Assembly (NCBI GenBank): GCA_021772915.1
Contig: JAJFLB010000032.1
Location: 1 to 64,000 of the forward strand
Reading direction: 5' to 3'
Origin: Gammaproteobacteria bacterium
Lineage (GTDB): Bacteria; Pseudomonadota; Gammaproteobacteria; Xanthomonadales; SZUA-36
Length of the DNA stretch: 64,000 nucleotides
Part shown: in pieces, positions 34,411-44,184 of the stretch
Layout: each line of letters opens with the position of its first letter
Position numbering within the stretch: position 1 is the stretch's first letter
The notes under the pieces: model-generated
Seen by the model: only the letters and a program-made list of their open reading frames with translations
What the model was told of the DNA's origin: nothing
Databases searched by the model: none
Translations under genes and position numbers: made by a program

Positions 34411-36476
34411 AACATAGTGCGGGCACGCTCTCGCAAGTCCATGACCGGTTGCTGGTTGCGGGTACCGTAACGGGCTTCTGCTTGTACTCCTGCGTGAGTA
34501 CGAACCTGAAGATACTCCATGACCGCGGGGGTCAGGAAGCGAGACTTGGCACCGTAAACATGTTTGTCACCATGGCGGGCTTGCTCCGGAACCCAGTATT
34601 TCAAGGGCCGGATCAGCGCCAACGACTCCCGGGCCCGTGTCATGGCAACATAGAGCAGACGCCGCTCCTCTTCGATACGCTCCGGCTCACCACAGGCAAA
34701 TTCGTTGGGGAAATTGCCATCATTCACGTTGAGAACAAAAACATGCTTCCATTCCTGCCCTTTGGCACTGTGGATGGTGGAAAGGATGAGAAAATCATCA
34801 TCGAGGTGTGGTGATCCGGCCAGGTCCCCCGTAGCAACCGGCGGATCCAGGGTCAGCTCAGCCAGGAACTGTCCCCGATCAGCATACTGTCCTGCGATCA
34901 TCTCAAGCTGTTCTATATCCCCGCCGCGTACGTAATGGTCGTCGTAGCTTAGCTCGAGCACTGGCAGATACCACTTACGCACCAGCTCCAGCTGACCGTG
35001 CCAGACCTGTGTATGTCGGGTTAATTGCATCATCACATCCACCAATTCCAGCCAACTTTCGCAGTTTCCGGTTGCTATGCGGTAGTCAACAAAAGCATTA
35101 AAGTTTTGACCATTTTCCGCCAGGTGGTCCAGTGCTGTTGCAGCCCGGGCAGGGCCGACTCCGGGCAGCAATTTCAGCACCCTGAAGCCAGCCACTCTGT
35201 TCCTGGGGTTTTCGGCCCAACGCAGGATGGATAAGGCATCCTTGACGTGGCCGGATTCCAGAAACTTGAGCCCGCCATACTTAACGTAGGGAATGTCGCG
35301 CCGCACCAACTCTACCTCCAGCCGATCACTGTGATGGCCATTGCGAAATAATACGGCCTGCTCGCGCAGGTTTGCCCCGGCCTCCCTTTCTGAAAGTATG
35401 CGCTCTACAATGTACAGTGCCTGCTCGCGATCAGATTCCACGCTGATCAGCTCGGGAGTACAGCCCCCTCCCCGGCTCGCACGGAGCGTCTTTCGATAGG
35501 CGCAGGAACTCTCTGCCAGCAACGCATTGGCAAGGTCCAGAATGGGTTGGTTGGAGCGGTAATTCTGCTCCAGGGGAATCACGCTGGCCGGCGGCTCGAA
35601 GGTTTTGGGAAAACTCAGAATATTCTCAACCTCTGCGGCCCGAAAGCTGTAGATACTTTGTGCGTCATCTCCGACCACGGTCAGACCACTGCCCGTGGGG
35701 CGTAGCAGGGCCAGTATTCTGGCCTGCAGCACATTTGTGTCCTGGTACTCATCCACCAGGATGTGATCGAATTGTGTAGACACAGCTGCAGCCAGACCCC
35801 GATCCTCGCACAGCCACATCCAATGCAACAGCAAGTCGTCATAATCGAGTAGTGATTGATGCTGCTTGGCCTCCACATATGCGCAAAACAGTTGTGTCAG
35901 TTCCTTTTTCCACTCAACGCACCACGGATAGTGGGTGTCGAGTACTGTCGTAATGTCCAGCTGCCGATTGACGCATTGGCTATAAATCCCCAGGCAGGTC
36001 ATCTTCTTAGGAAAACGCCGGTTGGGCTTGGTGAGTCCATGCTCATGACGCAGCAAGTCCATGAGATCGGCGGAATCCGACTGATCGATAATCGTAAAAC
36101 CCGAATCCAGACCGATACTCGGCGCATACATTCTCAATAAACGGTTACCGATAGAATGAAAGGTACCGGACCACGCAAGCTTGAGCGGCACGGTACCGCC
36201 ACGTGCATTGCCCAGGTGTGCTGCTGTCACCCTGATCGCCCGGTCAGCCATTTCCCGTGCCGCGCGGCGACTGAATGTCAGCATCAGAATGCGCTCGGCA
36301 GCAACACCTTTGACCAGCAAGAATGCGGTACGGTGGGCAAGCGTCATGGTTTTACCGGTACCGGCGCCGGCGATAATCAAAACCGGACCGGATTTGACAC
36401 CCCCCTGCACGGGCTGACCGTGGGTTGCAGCTTCATGCTGCTGTGCGTTGAGCGTGGCAAACAACTGTTGCCCCAT
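34407..36476 (-). CDS. UvrD/Rep-family superfamily 1 DNA helicase
   Basis: 689 aa ATP-dependent 3'-5' helicase. Motifs in order: AGAGTGKTMTLAHR (I), LTFSRRAAREM (Ia), VDEYQDTN (II), GDDAQSIYSFRAAEV (III), LEQNYRSNQPIL (IV), STIHSAKGQEWKHVFV (V) and RRLLYVAMTRARESL (VI). The N-terminal Q-motif region is LFATLNAQQHEAA. It is similar in size to Rep and UvrD, but the C-terminal tail is short and unlike theirs, so no gene symbol is given. It is convergent with the glycosylase, so both neighbours handle DNA damage but are not in one operon. Confidence 0.92.
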   Translation of the reverse strand: MGQQLFATLNAQQHEAATHGQPVQGGVKSGPVLIIAGAGTGKTMTLAHRTAFLLVKGVAAERILMLTFSRRAAREMADRAIRVTAAHLGNARGGTVPLKLAWSGTFHSIGNRLLRMYAPSIGLDSGFTIIDQSDSADLMDLLRHEHGLTKPNRRFPKKMTCLGIYSQCVNRQLDITTVLDTHYPWCVEWKKELTQLFCAYVEAKQHQSLLDYDDLLLHWMWLCEDRGLAAAVSTQFDHILVDEYQDTNVLQARILALLRPTGSGLTVVGDDAQSIYSFRAAEVENILSFPKTFEPPASVIPLEQNYRSNQPILDLANALLAESSCAYRKTLRASRGGGCTPELISVESDREQALYIVERILSEREAGANLREQAVLFRNGHHSDRLEVELVRRDIPYVKYGGLKFLESGHVKDALSILRWAENPRNRVAGFRVLKLLPGVGPARAATALDHLAENGQNFNAFVDYRIATGNCESWLELVDVMMQLTRHTQVWHGQLELVRKWYLPVLELSYDDHYVRGGDIEQLEMIAGQYADRGQFLAELTLDPPVATGDLAGSPHLDDDFLILSTIHSAKGQEWKHVFVLNVNDGNFPNEFACGEPERIEEERRLLYVAMTRARESLALIRPLKYWVPEQARHGDKHVYGAKSRFLTPAVMEYLQVRTHAGVQAEARYGTRNQQPVMDLRERARTMF

Positions 36477-36520
36477 TACCCTGCTCCGCTTTTTACCAGG
36501 ACCAGAGTGTGCTTGACGAC

Positions 36521-36539
36521 ATTCTCAGAAAGTGAGAAT
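36521..36539. promoter_or_regulatory. Inverted repeat in the helicase/amidohydrolase divergent gap
   Basis: attctca / tgagaat, 7-bp arms with loop gaaag, about 45 bp upstream of the helicase start. TTGACG lies just beside it at 36513. It may be an operator or a short hairpin; no T-tract follows. Confidence 0.35.
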
Positions 36540-36599
36540 TTAAAAGCTGCCACAAAGCCGAATTTTGAAATGGGTGATGAGTTATTTTGACTGGACAAT

Positions 36600-36608
36600 T
36601 GGTATGAT
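36600..36608 (+). promoter_or_regulatory. Extended -10 element for the amidohydrolase gene
   Basis: TGG-TATGAT, 31 bases ahead of ATG 36639. Transcription would start near 36615, which argues against the GTG at 36609 as start codon. The 11 bases TTGGTATGATG recur at 62685-62695. Confidence 0.45.
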
Positions 36609-36638
36609 GTGGTCATGTCCATCGGTGAGAGTCCTCCC

Positions 36639-37877
36639 ATGACACCAAAAACCATACTCCGCTCCGGCCTGATCCTTGGTCTGATATTGGCCAGCACTTT
36701 TGGCGTCAATACCCACGGCAGTGATCAACAGGGCTATGCCCTGGTAAATACCCATATTTTCAATGGCTTGGAGAATAAAGTTGTCTCCGGAAGGACCGTG
36801 TTGGTGCGCGACGGTGTCATCCAGGACATTATCAAGACACGAGACACGGTGCCGGCGGGTTTTACCACCGTTGATTGTGAAGACAACTACCTGATACCGG
36901 GGTTGTTCGATGTCCATACCCATCTGGCAAACCTGGAGCAGGCCCGGCGTGCCCTTGAATCGGGTGTAACAACTGTGCGCACAGCCGGTGTACCCGCCTA
37001 CCAGGATGTATCGCTGGCGGCACTGTCAAAAGCCGGTAAAGTGCCAGGCCCTGACGTGGTAGCGGCCGGAGTTTACGTTACGCCCAATCTTGAAGGGTCA
37101 GTATTGGCCGACCCCCGGTTAGTTGAACTGGCCAATGGTGTGGAGAGCGATGAGGCCCTGCGGCACCTGGTTAAAGTCAACATAGACCGCGGTGTGGGGG
37201 TGATCAAAACCCGGGGCACCGAACGCGCAGGCAGGGCGGACACCGATCCTAGGGAACAGACCTATACCCAACACCAACTGGAGGTCGTAGTAGACGAGGC
37301 CACCAGGGGTGGTGTTCCCGTCATGGTTCATGCCCACGGTGATGAAGGCGCCCGCGCTGCTGTTCTGGCCGGTGCCCGGAGTATTGAACACGGCAGTTAC
37401 CTCACAATCGACACCCTGAAACTGATGCGGGCGCGGGGAACCTTCCTGGTGCCGACCTATATCACCATGGTCGAAATGCTTGAACAAGAGTACGAAGGGG
37501 TACTACGTGTGCGTGGAACCTACATGGTGCCCAAGCTGGAAAAGGTAATCCGCCAGGCACACAAACTGGGTGTAGCCATGGCCACGGGTGCCGACAACTA
37601 CTACGACTCGCAGTCCGTTAACCGAATTTCACTTGAAGTGTGGCACCTCGTGCGTCTGGGTCTGAGCCCGTTTGAGGCCCTCCAGGCAGCCACAGTCAAT
37701 GCCGCTGAACTGCTGATGCTGGGCGACCGGACCGGTCGGATCGATGTGGGCTTTGAGGCTGACCTGATCCTGGTACCTGCCAACCCACTCAAAGATATCT
37801 CGGCGCTACAGGATGTATTGCTGGTGATGAGCAATGGGCAGATCGCCTTGCAAAGGATTCCATTTGCAAAACACTAG
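36639..37877 (+). CDS. Secreted metal-dependent amidohydrolase (imidazolonepropionase-like)
   Basis: 412 aa from ATG 36639, with a signal peptide (MTPKTILRSGLILGLILAST, cleavage near the GVNTHG region). Amidohydrolase marks are LIPGLFDVHTHLANL (HxH metal site, about 85), GVTTVRTAGVPAY, the carboxylated-Lys candidate in GVGVIKTRGTER, VMVHAHGDEGA, ARSIEHGSYL, and the late Asp in ATGADNYYD. The C-terminal dihydroorotase-like beta segment is TGRIDVGFEADLILV. Secreted relatives hydrolyse Xaa-Pro or cyclic amide peptides; the substrate is not determinable here. The long upstream frame from GTG 36609 is less likely. Confidence 0.88.
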   Translation: MTPKTILRSGLILGLILASTFGVNTHGSDQQGYALVNTHIFNGLENKVVSGRTVLVRDGVIQDIIKTRDTVPAGFTTVDCEDNYLIPGLFDVHTHLANLEQARRALESGVTTVRTAGVPAYQDVSLAALSKAGKVPGPDVVAAGVYVTPNLEGSVLADPRLVELANGVESDEALRHLVKVNIDRGVGVIKTRGTERAGRADTDPREQTYTQHQLEVVVDEATRGGVPVMVHAHGDEGARAAVLAGARSIEHGSYLTIDTLKLMRARGTFLVPTYITMVEMLEQEYEGVLRVRGTYMVPKLEKVIRQAHKLGVAMATGADNYYDSQSVNRISLEVWHLVRLGLSPFEALQAATVNAAELLMLGDRTGRIDVGFEADLILVPANPLKDISALQDVLLVMSNGQIALQRIPFAKH

Positions 37878-37915
37878 GATGAACGACTAAAGGATGTCGA
37901 CTCCAAAAATCGATT

Positions 37916-38407
37916 CTAAAACTCTATAAGCACCTCGCGATTACCACCCCGGAAAGTCGCACTTCTCACACCGTCCTCCCGTTCCACGTTGACCAGGTTG
38001 ACCTGATCCGGCCACAGGTCACGGAGCGCACTGTGACTAATACGCAAGGCGGTCAGCCCTGCAGGAATCGCGGCTTCCTCATAGACCCATAAAAAGCGTC
38101 CTTCGACCTCATGACCCACAGGTGTGAGTTCAATCTCGTGGCCACGCTGGTCTGAAATTGAAAAGTGCCGGTAAACATAAGTTGAAAACGACTCACGGGC
38201 TTGCTCCGAACCCAGGATATCGGCACCGGCATCGATCAGTTGCTTGACTGCATGTTCAGCATCGTGCAGCAGGAAGCGGTGCATCACTTCAATGTTATCG
38301 GTTCTGGCATTGAACAGTACCCTGGTTACGGCTTCCTTCTGCTGGTGTGCGCCCGCCAGGCTCAGCCAAAACAGCATTACTACAGCCAACCAACGCAGCG
38401 GAATCAC
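37916..38407 (-). CDS. DUF6702-like secreted protein
   Basis: 163 aa with a signal peptide (MIPLRWLAVVMLFWLSLAGA, then HQQKE). The mature domain begins with VTRVLFNARTDNIEVMHRFL and contains HDAEHAV and YVYRHFSI. It ends with a beta segment of the type seen in DUF6702, a family often found beside M1 peptidases. Its start overlaps the stop of the M1 peptidase by 4 bp, so the two form an operon. Function unknown. Confidence 0.75.
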   Translation of the reverse strand: MIPLRWLAVVMLFWLSLAGAHQQKEAVTRVLFNARTDNIEVMHRFLLHDAEHAVKQLIDAGADILGSEQARESFSTYVYRHFSISDQRGHEIELTPVGHEVEGRFLWVYEEAAIPAGLTALRISHSALRDLWPDQVNLVNVEREDGVRSATFRGGNREVLIEF

Positions 38408-40848
38408 CTTTCCTGATCCCCTTCTTCCCCGGTATCAATCTCGGTTTTTATGTCCTGCATGATGTCACGGTACTCCGGGTCTTCTTTTTCAGGGGTTTTA
38501 AAGACCTCGATTCGTGAGGGAATAATCCGACGCGGATAGTGGTTGTTCTCGACGTCCCCATCGGCCGTCTCCCAGCGTGGATCCATCACGACCTGGGTCA
38601 ACTCCCGGTCGGTGACGATCATTTTCATTACAGATTTGGACTTACGTCGCCAGATTTCGGCCGGAATCCGCATCATTTCCTGCTCGCCGTCGGCATAGGT
38701 CAGTTCAAGAATGATGGGCATGACCAGTCCGCCGAGATTGGAAAACTTCAACACATAGTAATGTTTGTCCTCCTTGACCGCACGGTCCAGGGCTGCTTTC
38801 TCCCAGTCTTCAAGTTCATCAACAAACTCCCGGTATTCATTGCGCTCCTTATTGGTGACGGTAAAGCGGTCATGCTTGTCGTAGAAGTCACGTACCTCCT
38901 CGTTGCGGTCCACCCACAGCTTGAAATCGGCGCGATTGCGCTCGACTATGATGGATAAGGGCTTGTCTTCTTCTTCCAAACGTCGGCGTTCGAAATCAAT
39001 ATCGGGATCCAACGTGTCCATACGCAGTTTCCAGATCCGGTCAATGGACAGGTCAACGTGGTCGGTGGTGTAAAACCAACCCCGCCAGAACCAGTCCAGG
39101 TCTACACCTGATGCCTCTTCCATGCTGCGAAAAAAATCGGCCGGAGTGGGTCGCTTAAACATCCAACGCCGGGAGTATTCACGGAAGGCAAAATCAAATA
39201 AATCACGCCCCAAAATGGTTTCCCGCAGAATAAACAAAGCAGCGGCGGGCTTGGAGTAAGCATTTGGACCCAATTGCAGCACGCTGTCTGACTGGGTCAT
39301 TATGGGAACCTGCTGATCGGACTTCATGTAATCCACCACGTCACGTGGCTCGATTTTCCAGGGAACATCTGGGTCCCACTCCAGACCGGCGATGGCATCG
39401 AGAAAACTGTTTAGCCCCTCATCCATCCAGGTCCACTGGCGTTCGTCGGAGTTTACCGTCATGGGAAAGTAGTTATGGCCAATCTCGTGGATGACCACGC
39501 CAACCAGGAAGCGCTTTTCTGCCTGGCTGTATGTGCGGCTACCGTCATCCTGCTCATCGGTACGCGGGCCATTAAACGTGATCATGGGGTATTCCATACC
39601 ACCCACCGGTCCGTTGACTGATTGAGCGACCGGATACGGGTAGTCAAATGACATCCGTGAATACACTTCCAGGGTGTGGAGAACGGCCCGGGTAGAGTAT
39701 TTCGACCACAACGGATCACCTTCTTTGGGAAAGAAGGACATCACCATTACAAAAGGCTGGGCTTTACCACCTTGATGGTAGCCCTGGGCATCCCACATGA
39801 ATTTGCGAGAGGACGCCCAGGCAAAGTCACGAACGTTTTCAGCCTCGAAGCGCCAGGTCTTTGAGTCCGCCGTACCGGCTTTCTCATTTTCCAGCGCCTC
39901 CTGGGCCGTTACAATATATATGGGTCTTGTGGCGCTCTCGGCTTGCTTCAGACGTTTGCGTTGTGTGGGGGTAAGCATGGCCTTGGCGTTTTGCAACACA
40001 CCGGTGGATGCAACGATGTGATCGGCCGGAACGGTAATGTCCACGGTATAATTACCGAATTCGAGCGTGAATTCACCACGCCCGAGGAACTCCTTGTTGG
40101 TCCAGCCTTCGTAATCGGTATAGGCGGCCAAACGCGGAAACCACTGAGCCAGCAGGAAAATATCGTTGCCGCCCTCTCGGGCGTCGTCCGAAAAATGCTC
40201 ATAGCCCGCGCGTGCGGCCACTGCATTTTCCTCCATGATGTTAAACGCGAAATCAATTCGGAAAGAAACACTTTTGCCGGTGTTAAGAGGCTCCGGCAGA
40301 TCCAACCGCATCAAGCTGCCCACAACCGTGTGGGCCAGCGCCTTACCACGGGTGTCAGTGACGCCAGAAATCTCATAGCCCGCCTGGTTGTCCGCCATGA
40401 ACTGCTGCCGCCGTAATTCATCAATACTGATGCGGGGTGGGTTCCCGTCCTTGGCCGCCTCGGTCTTGGCACCGCGAATGCTTTTATCCGCGAAAGCCCG
40501 GGTCAATTCCGCGATGGAGTCTTTGCGAAAACGGTTCTGGTCCAGTTGTAACCACAAAAAACGCAAGGTATCCGGACTGTTGTTGGTGTAGACAATCTGC
40601 TCGCTGGCCTCCACGCGGCGCTGATCCTCGAGCAATGTGACATCGATGTCGTAATCGACTTTTTGCTGCCAGTAACGGTGGCCAGGTTCACCTCCGGCCG
40701 TACGATAAATATTGGCCGTTGGCAGAACTTCATCCAATTGACGGAATTTATCCTCGAAGTCGCCCTTGGTTTGCCTGATGGCTGCGGTACTATCAAGGGA
40801 AATAAAAATCAGGACTGCACCCAGCAGCCGACAAGAGTTTAAAGTCAT
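38404..40848 (-). CDS. M1 family zinc metallopeptidase, secreted
   Basis: 814 aa aminopeptidase-like protein with a signal peptide (MTLNSCRLLGAVLIFISLDS). The N-terminal beta domain (about 40-330) is followed by the substrate motif GPVGGMEYPMITFNG. The zinc site is VVIHEIGHNYFPMTVNSDER with the third ligand in WTWMDEGLNSF. A charged C-terminal domain of about 250 residues follows (for example LEEEDKPLSIIVERNRADF), longer than in classic PepN-like enzymes' first half. It probably works in the periplasm on peptide N-termini. It is co-transcribed with the DUF6702 gene. Confidence 0.92.
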   Translation of the reverse strand: MTLNSCRLLGAVLIFISLDSTAAIRQTKGDFEDKFRQLDEVLPTANIYRTAGGEPGHRYWQQKVDYDIDVTLLEDQRRVEASEQIVYTNNSPDTLRFLWLQLDQNRFRKDSIAELTRAFADKSIRGAKTEAAKDGNPPRISIDELRRQQFMADNQAGYEISGVTDTRGKALAHTVVGSLMRLDLPEPLNTGKSVSFRIDFAFNIMEENAVAARAGYEHFSDDAREGGNDIFLLAQWFPRLAAYTDYEGWTNKEFLGRGEFTLEFGNYTVDITVPADHIVASTGVLQNAKAMLTPTQRKRLKQAESATRPIYIVTAQEALENEKAGTADSKTWRFEAENVRDFAWASSRKFMWDAQGYHQGGKAQPFVMVMSFFPKEGDPLWSKYSTRAVLHTLEVYSRMSFDYPYPVAQSVNGPVGGMEYPMITFNGPRTDEQDDGSRTYSQAEKRFLVGVVIHEIGHNYFPMTVNSDERQWTWMDEGLNSFLDAIAGLEWDPDVPWKIEPRDVVDYMKSDQQVPIMTQSDSVLQLGPNAYSKPAAALFILRETILGRDLFDFAFREYSRRWMFKRPTPADFFRSMEEASGVDLDWFWRGWFYTTDHVDLSIDRIWKLRMDTLDPDIDFERRRLEEEDKPLSIIVERNRADFKLWVDRNEEVRDFYDKHDRFTVTNKERNEYREFVDELEDWEKAALDRAVKEDKHYYVLKFSNLGGLVMPIILELTYADGEQEMMRIPAEIWRRKSKSVMKMIVTDRELTQVVMDPRWETADGDVENNHYPRRIIPSRIEVFKTPEKEDPEYRDIMQDIKTEIDTGEEGDQER

Positions 40849-41034
40849 AATGATCCTGGTTGTCTGTTGTCTTAGGCGTTAGACCACGGGTTCGGCAGGA
40901 GATTATAGAGCAAGCGCCCGGACGGAGAAAATTTTTGCATCAGGAAGCTGTTACGTTTGTTGTCTGGATCATCTTATTCAATCCAAGCTTTTGTTGGTAA
41001 CATGTACCTGGCCCCTTTTGGAAAGGAATTCGTA

Positions 41035-41781
41035 ATGACCCATCCATTGAAACTCAATCACACGGTCCTGCTGGCCGTTACAGTCCTCGTATTGATATCG
41101 GGCACCGTCGCCTGTGCTGCTGAAAACGGCCCATATCCCCGCATTCTGGTCACCGGGCAAGGTCGCGTCGATGTTGCACCGGACATGGCTGTTCTAACGC
41201 TGACGGTAACACGTGAAGCAGAGACAGCCCGCGCCGCGTTAAGTGCCAATTCATCGGCCATGAGTGACGTGCTGGCCGCCATGACCGCCGAGGGAATTGA
41301 GGCGCGTGACCTGCAGACCTCAAACTTATCAATTCAGCCCAAGTACGTCTATCCGTCCTCAAACTCGGCAAACAAAAATGAACCGCCAAAAATAGTAGGT
41401 TACACGGTGCGTAACAGTCTCACCGTGCGAGTGCGGGATATCAACTCAGTGGGTGTAATTCTGGACAAATCCGTCACACTCGGGGTCAACGAGGGTGGCA
41501 ACTTCATTTTGACCAATGCAGACCCCTCTGCTGCAATAACCCAGGCCCGTAGTAATGCCGTGAAGGACGCAATTGCCAAAGCCGGAACCCTGGCCGAGGC
41601 AGCGGGTGTAAAAACAGGTGATTTGCTGGAAATTTCCGAGCGATCGTCCAACCCGCAACCCGTAACCATGGCAAGGATGGAGATGGCCAGGACCCGGTCA
41701 GTTGGTACCGTACCCATGGCTGCCGGCGAAAACACCTATAAAGTGACGGTCAACGTCTCGTTTGCGATAGATCAGCAATAG
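41035..41781 (+). CDS. SIMPL domain (DUF541) secreted protein
   Basis: 248 aa with a signal peptide (KLNHTVLLAVTVLVLISGTV, cleavage near ACA-AEN). The SIMPL domain starts ILVTGQGRVDVAPDMAVLTL and includes TSNLSIQPKYVY, GYTVRNSLTVRVRDI and an alpha-helical AQARSNAVKDAIAKA-type stretch (here ITQARSNAVKDAIAKAGTLA). It is an oligomeric envelope protein family with E. coli YggE as a member, linked to oxidative-stress tolerance. AAAGGA lies upstream of ATG 41035; a longer frame from 40957 has none. It is divergent from the M1 operon. Confidence 0.9.
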   Translation: MTHPLKLNHTVLLAVTVLVLISGTVACAAENGPYPRILVTGQGRVDVAPDMAVLTLTVTREAETARAALSANSSAMSDVLAAMTAEGIEARDLQTSNLSIQPKYVYPSSNSANKNEPPKIVGYTVRNSLTVRVRDINSVGVILDKSVTLGVNEGGNFILTNADPSAAITQARSNAVKDAIAKAGTLAEAAGVKTGDLLEISERSSNPQPVTMARMEMARTRSVGTVPMAAGENTYKVTVNVSFAIDQQ

Positions 41782-41938
41782 ACCCGTCAAACCGCCACGA
41801 CAACACATGGATGTGTACAGGAATTGGCCCCTGTGTAGGCCGGTCATTTTCCACTAACTTTCCGGCTGGCACATTCTTTGGTCTGGCAGCCTTTGCGTGA
41901 TAACCTGACCTTACATGTCTGGAACTACGTGGATATCA

Positions 41939-42733
41939 ATGAAAATAGGAAAGCTCGTAGTCCCCTTGTGTCTCCCGTTTCTTTTGGTGGCCTGCACCAC
42001 ACAGGACGGTAGTGAAAAATCACCCGATCTGGGCGCCCTTTGGGTCCAAAACTCCGCCGAGTATCATGCAGTGTCCAGGCAGGTTTACCGGACTGCGTCG
42101 ATGGCATTGCCGGCATTGATCGCCGATAAAGCGTGGAGTGCGATTCCGTACCAAAACAATGCAGAAAACCTGCCGCCTGCAATCATCATGGATATCGACC
42201 AAACCGTGGTGAACGGTATCGATTTTGAGTTGGGGTACGAGCGCCCGTTTACCAGCACCAAGCATGATGCATGGAATGACTCACACGTCGCCATGCCCGT
42301 CCCCGGCGCGTCGGAGTTTGTAGAGTTGGCGCGGGCATCAGGTGTGCAGGTGTTTTTTCTGACAGGTCGTCCGTGTAGCACCACGGCAGAAAGTTCTTGC
42401 CCACCAAAATCGATTGCAGTGCAAGATCTCATTGAAGCCGGAATTCCGGCAGACGAAGCCGACGTAAGCCTGGCAGGCGAACAACAGGACTGGGGTTCCG
42501 AGAAAAAGGTGAGACGCGACTACATTGCCCGGAATCATCGTGTCATTATGTTATTTGGTGATGATCTGGGGGATTTTGTCCCCTGCGTCCGACGCTCACC
42601 GGTTGCTCCTTGCGAAACGGGAGCTACGATCGCAAACCGACTGGCCTTAGCGACTGAACACGACGCTTACTGGGGGGCCGGCTGGTACATTTTGCCAAAC
42701 CCGATGTATGGCTCCTGGACGACTGTTAAATAA
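41939..42733 (+). CDS. 5'-nucleotidase lipoprotein e(P4)-family acid phosphatase
   Basis: 264 aa. Lipobox LVAC after MKIGKLVVPLCLPFL. HAD motif I is IIMDIDQTVVNG (about 81-92), motif II VFFLTGRP, motif III around SEKKVRRDYIA, and motif IV MLFGDDLGDF. The e(P4)-type segment W....YH (ALWVQNSAEYHAVSRQVY) follows the lipobox. These lipoproteins release phosphate from nucleotides at the outer membrane. It could act in nucleotide scavenging; the link to the deoxynucleoside kinases about 10 kb away is only thematic. Confidence 0.88.
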   Translation: MKIGKLVVPLCLPFLLVACTTQDGSEKSPDLGALWVQNSAEYHAVSRQVYRTASMALPALIADKAWSAIPYQNNAENLPPAIIMDIDQTVVNGIDFELGYERPFTSTKHDAWNDSHVAMPVPGASEFVELARASGVQVFFLTGRPCSTTAESSCPPKSIAVQDLIEAGIPADEADVSLAGEQQDWGSEKKVRRDYIARNHRVIMLFGDDLGDFVPCVRRSPVAPCETGATIANRLALATEHDAYWGAGWYILPNPMYGSWTTVK

Positions 42734-42797
42734 GCGATGGGCACCCGCAGTTTGGAATAACGGGTATCCCGGTTTGTTACTGCGCATTGTTGTTGAC

Positions 42798-43208
42798 CTA
42801 ATCCGGGTACTCGCTGAATCCCGGCAAACCTGCCTCATCACAGGACCAGTCTGTACCTGAACCGGTAAAAATTCGCGCCTGCGGGGCAAGGTCCGGTTCT
42901 ACGTCCAGCGATCCTGCCGGAATAAAAACTATATCGAGTGACTCGACAAAACGCGGAACACGGCCACCACAAGTACCACAAAACGTATTGGTGAAACGCT
43001 CAGCCTCAGGCAACTTGTAGGATTTGACCAAATCCTCACCACCTTCCCAACTCAGTGTACCTTTCAGAAACAGATTACTGGCATGACCGGTCCCCGAGGC
43101 CTTGCGACAACGCTTGCAATGGCAATGATAGAACCGTTGCGTCTCACCGGTAGCGATGAAACGTACCTCGCCACAAAGACAACTGCCTGACAACATTGAT
43201 GTGCTCAT
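42798..43208 (-). CDS. GFA family (Mss4-like) zinc-binding protein
   Basis: 136 aa. The first Cys set is GSCLCGEVRF, then FYHCHCKRCRKASGTGHASN, and FCGTCGGRVPRF further on. This is the zinc-binding arrangement of glutathione-dependent formaldehyde-activating (GFA) proteins. The original activity claimed for the family is disputed, so the role is uncertain. CAGGAAAAT precedes the ATG. It is followed 36 bp away by the alpha/beta hydrolase on the same strand. Confidence 0.9.
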   Translation of the reverse strand: MSTSMLSGSCLCGEVRFIATGETQRFYHCHCKRCRKASGTGHASNLFLKGTLSWEGGEDLVKSYKLPEAERFTNTFCGTCGGRVPRFVESLDIVFIPAGSLDVEPDLAPQARIFTGSGTDWSCDEAGLPGFSEYPD

Positions 43209-43244
43209 ATTTTCCTGACTCCTGTAAGGATCCAGCTGATAAGG

Positions 43245-44099
43245 TCAGCAGGGTGTATCTATCTTACTGTCTTGCACCTGGATCGTACATTCATCGATTT
43301 CATCCACACTCAAGGCAGATCTGGCTGCCTGGAGCACCAATGGCCAGGTCGAGGACTCTGGATCAATCATTTCAAAATGACCCGATTGCCCGGCATTGAT
43401 AATTTGCGGTGAGTTGCCCGCCTGGCGGGCCTTTTCAAGGTACAGTCGACCGACCGGCCCCCAGGTTTCATCGTGCTCTCCCATCACGATGTGCTGGGGA
43501 ACGCTCAGGGGCAACCGCTGCGTCGCGGATACCAGTTGGTATCGCTGCGGATACCGCGAAGGTGAACCACCCATAAGTTGCTCCACAACATTCCCGCAGA
43601 ACTCCTGCCCATGTAGGTAGGCCAGATCCGCAGCAGGTGCGAGTGCCAGAACCGCTTTGGGCTTGAGCCTGGCTGGCCACCGGGGAGGTCTGTTAGTCAG
43701 CCAGATGGCAAGTTGCCCCCCGGCCGAGTGTCCGGCAACAACAACACGAGCAAGGTCGAGGTCAAACTTCCCGGCCAGCGGCACAAGGTGATCAGCACCC
43801 GCGGCCACGTCATCAAATGTACCCGGCCAACCGCCTCCCGGATCACCCACCCGCCGGTACTCAACTGTCCAGGTGGCAATGCCGGCAGCAGTTAATGCGG
43901 CTGCCAGGTTTCGAATATGCGCGATATCGAATTCCGCCAGCCAGCAGCCCCCATGAATCAGCACCATGGCAGGAAAAGGTCCTTCTCCCGATGGCAATCT
44001 CAGCTCGCCAAATTGCAGGCCATCTTCTCCGTAGGAAATAATATGATCAGCCGCCGGATTCGGGAAAGTTGCCAGTGCCGATGAGTCCATGATGTCCAT
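43245..44099 (-). CDS. Alpha/beta hydrolase (esterase/lipase-like)
   Basis: 284 aa, no signal peptide. Oxyanion-hole motif MVLIHGGCWLAEFD (about 44-57). The nucleophile elbow is VVVAGHSAGGQLAIWL (Ser about 121). Probable Asp in the segment IVMGEHDETWGP and His near GQSGHFEMIDPES. It has the HSL/BD-FAE-like layout that hydrolyses short-chain esters or formylkynurenine-type substrates. Starts at 44099 and 44090 are both possible. It overlaps the 5' region of divergent yjbQ only in non-coding terms if yjbQ begins at 44185. Confidence 0.88.
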   Translation of the reverse strand: MDIMDSSALATFPNPAADHIISYGEDGLQFGELRLPSGEGPFPAMVLIHGGCWLAEFDIAHIRNLAAALTAAGIATWTVEYRRVGDPGGGWPGTFDDVAAGADHLVPLAGKFDLDLARVVVAGHSAGGQLAIWLTNRPPRWPARLKPKAVLALAPAADLAYLHGQEFCGNVVEQLMGGSPSRYPQRYQLVSATQRLPLSVPQHIVMGEHDETWGPVGRLYLEKARQAGNSPQIINAGQSGHFEMIDPESSTWPLVLQAARSALSVDEIDECTIQVQDSKIDTPC

Positions 44100-44184
44100 G
44101 GCGAGAGCCTACCATGTCAGCCTGACGATACCCGGAGATTTTACTCCGGCCCCTCTTATTGGCTACCCTAGAGGAATGCTGCAA

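Noticed and set aside
36609-36638. GTG at 36609 or ATG 36615 as start of the amidohydrolase.
   Set aside because: They lie at or just after the extended -10 element, and ATG 36639 begins a normal signal peptide.
44089-44184. Upstream ATG codons of yjbQ as the true start.
   Set aside because: They would overlap the divergent hydrolase gene and add residues absent from YjbQ relatives.
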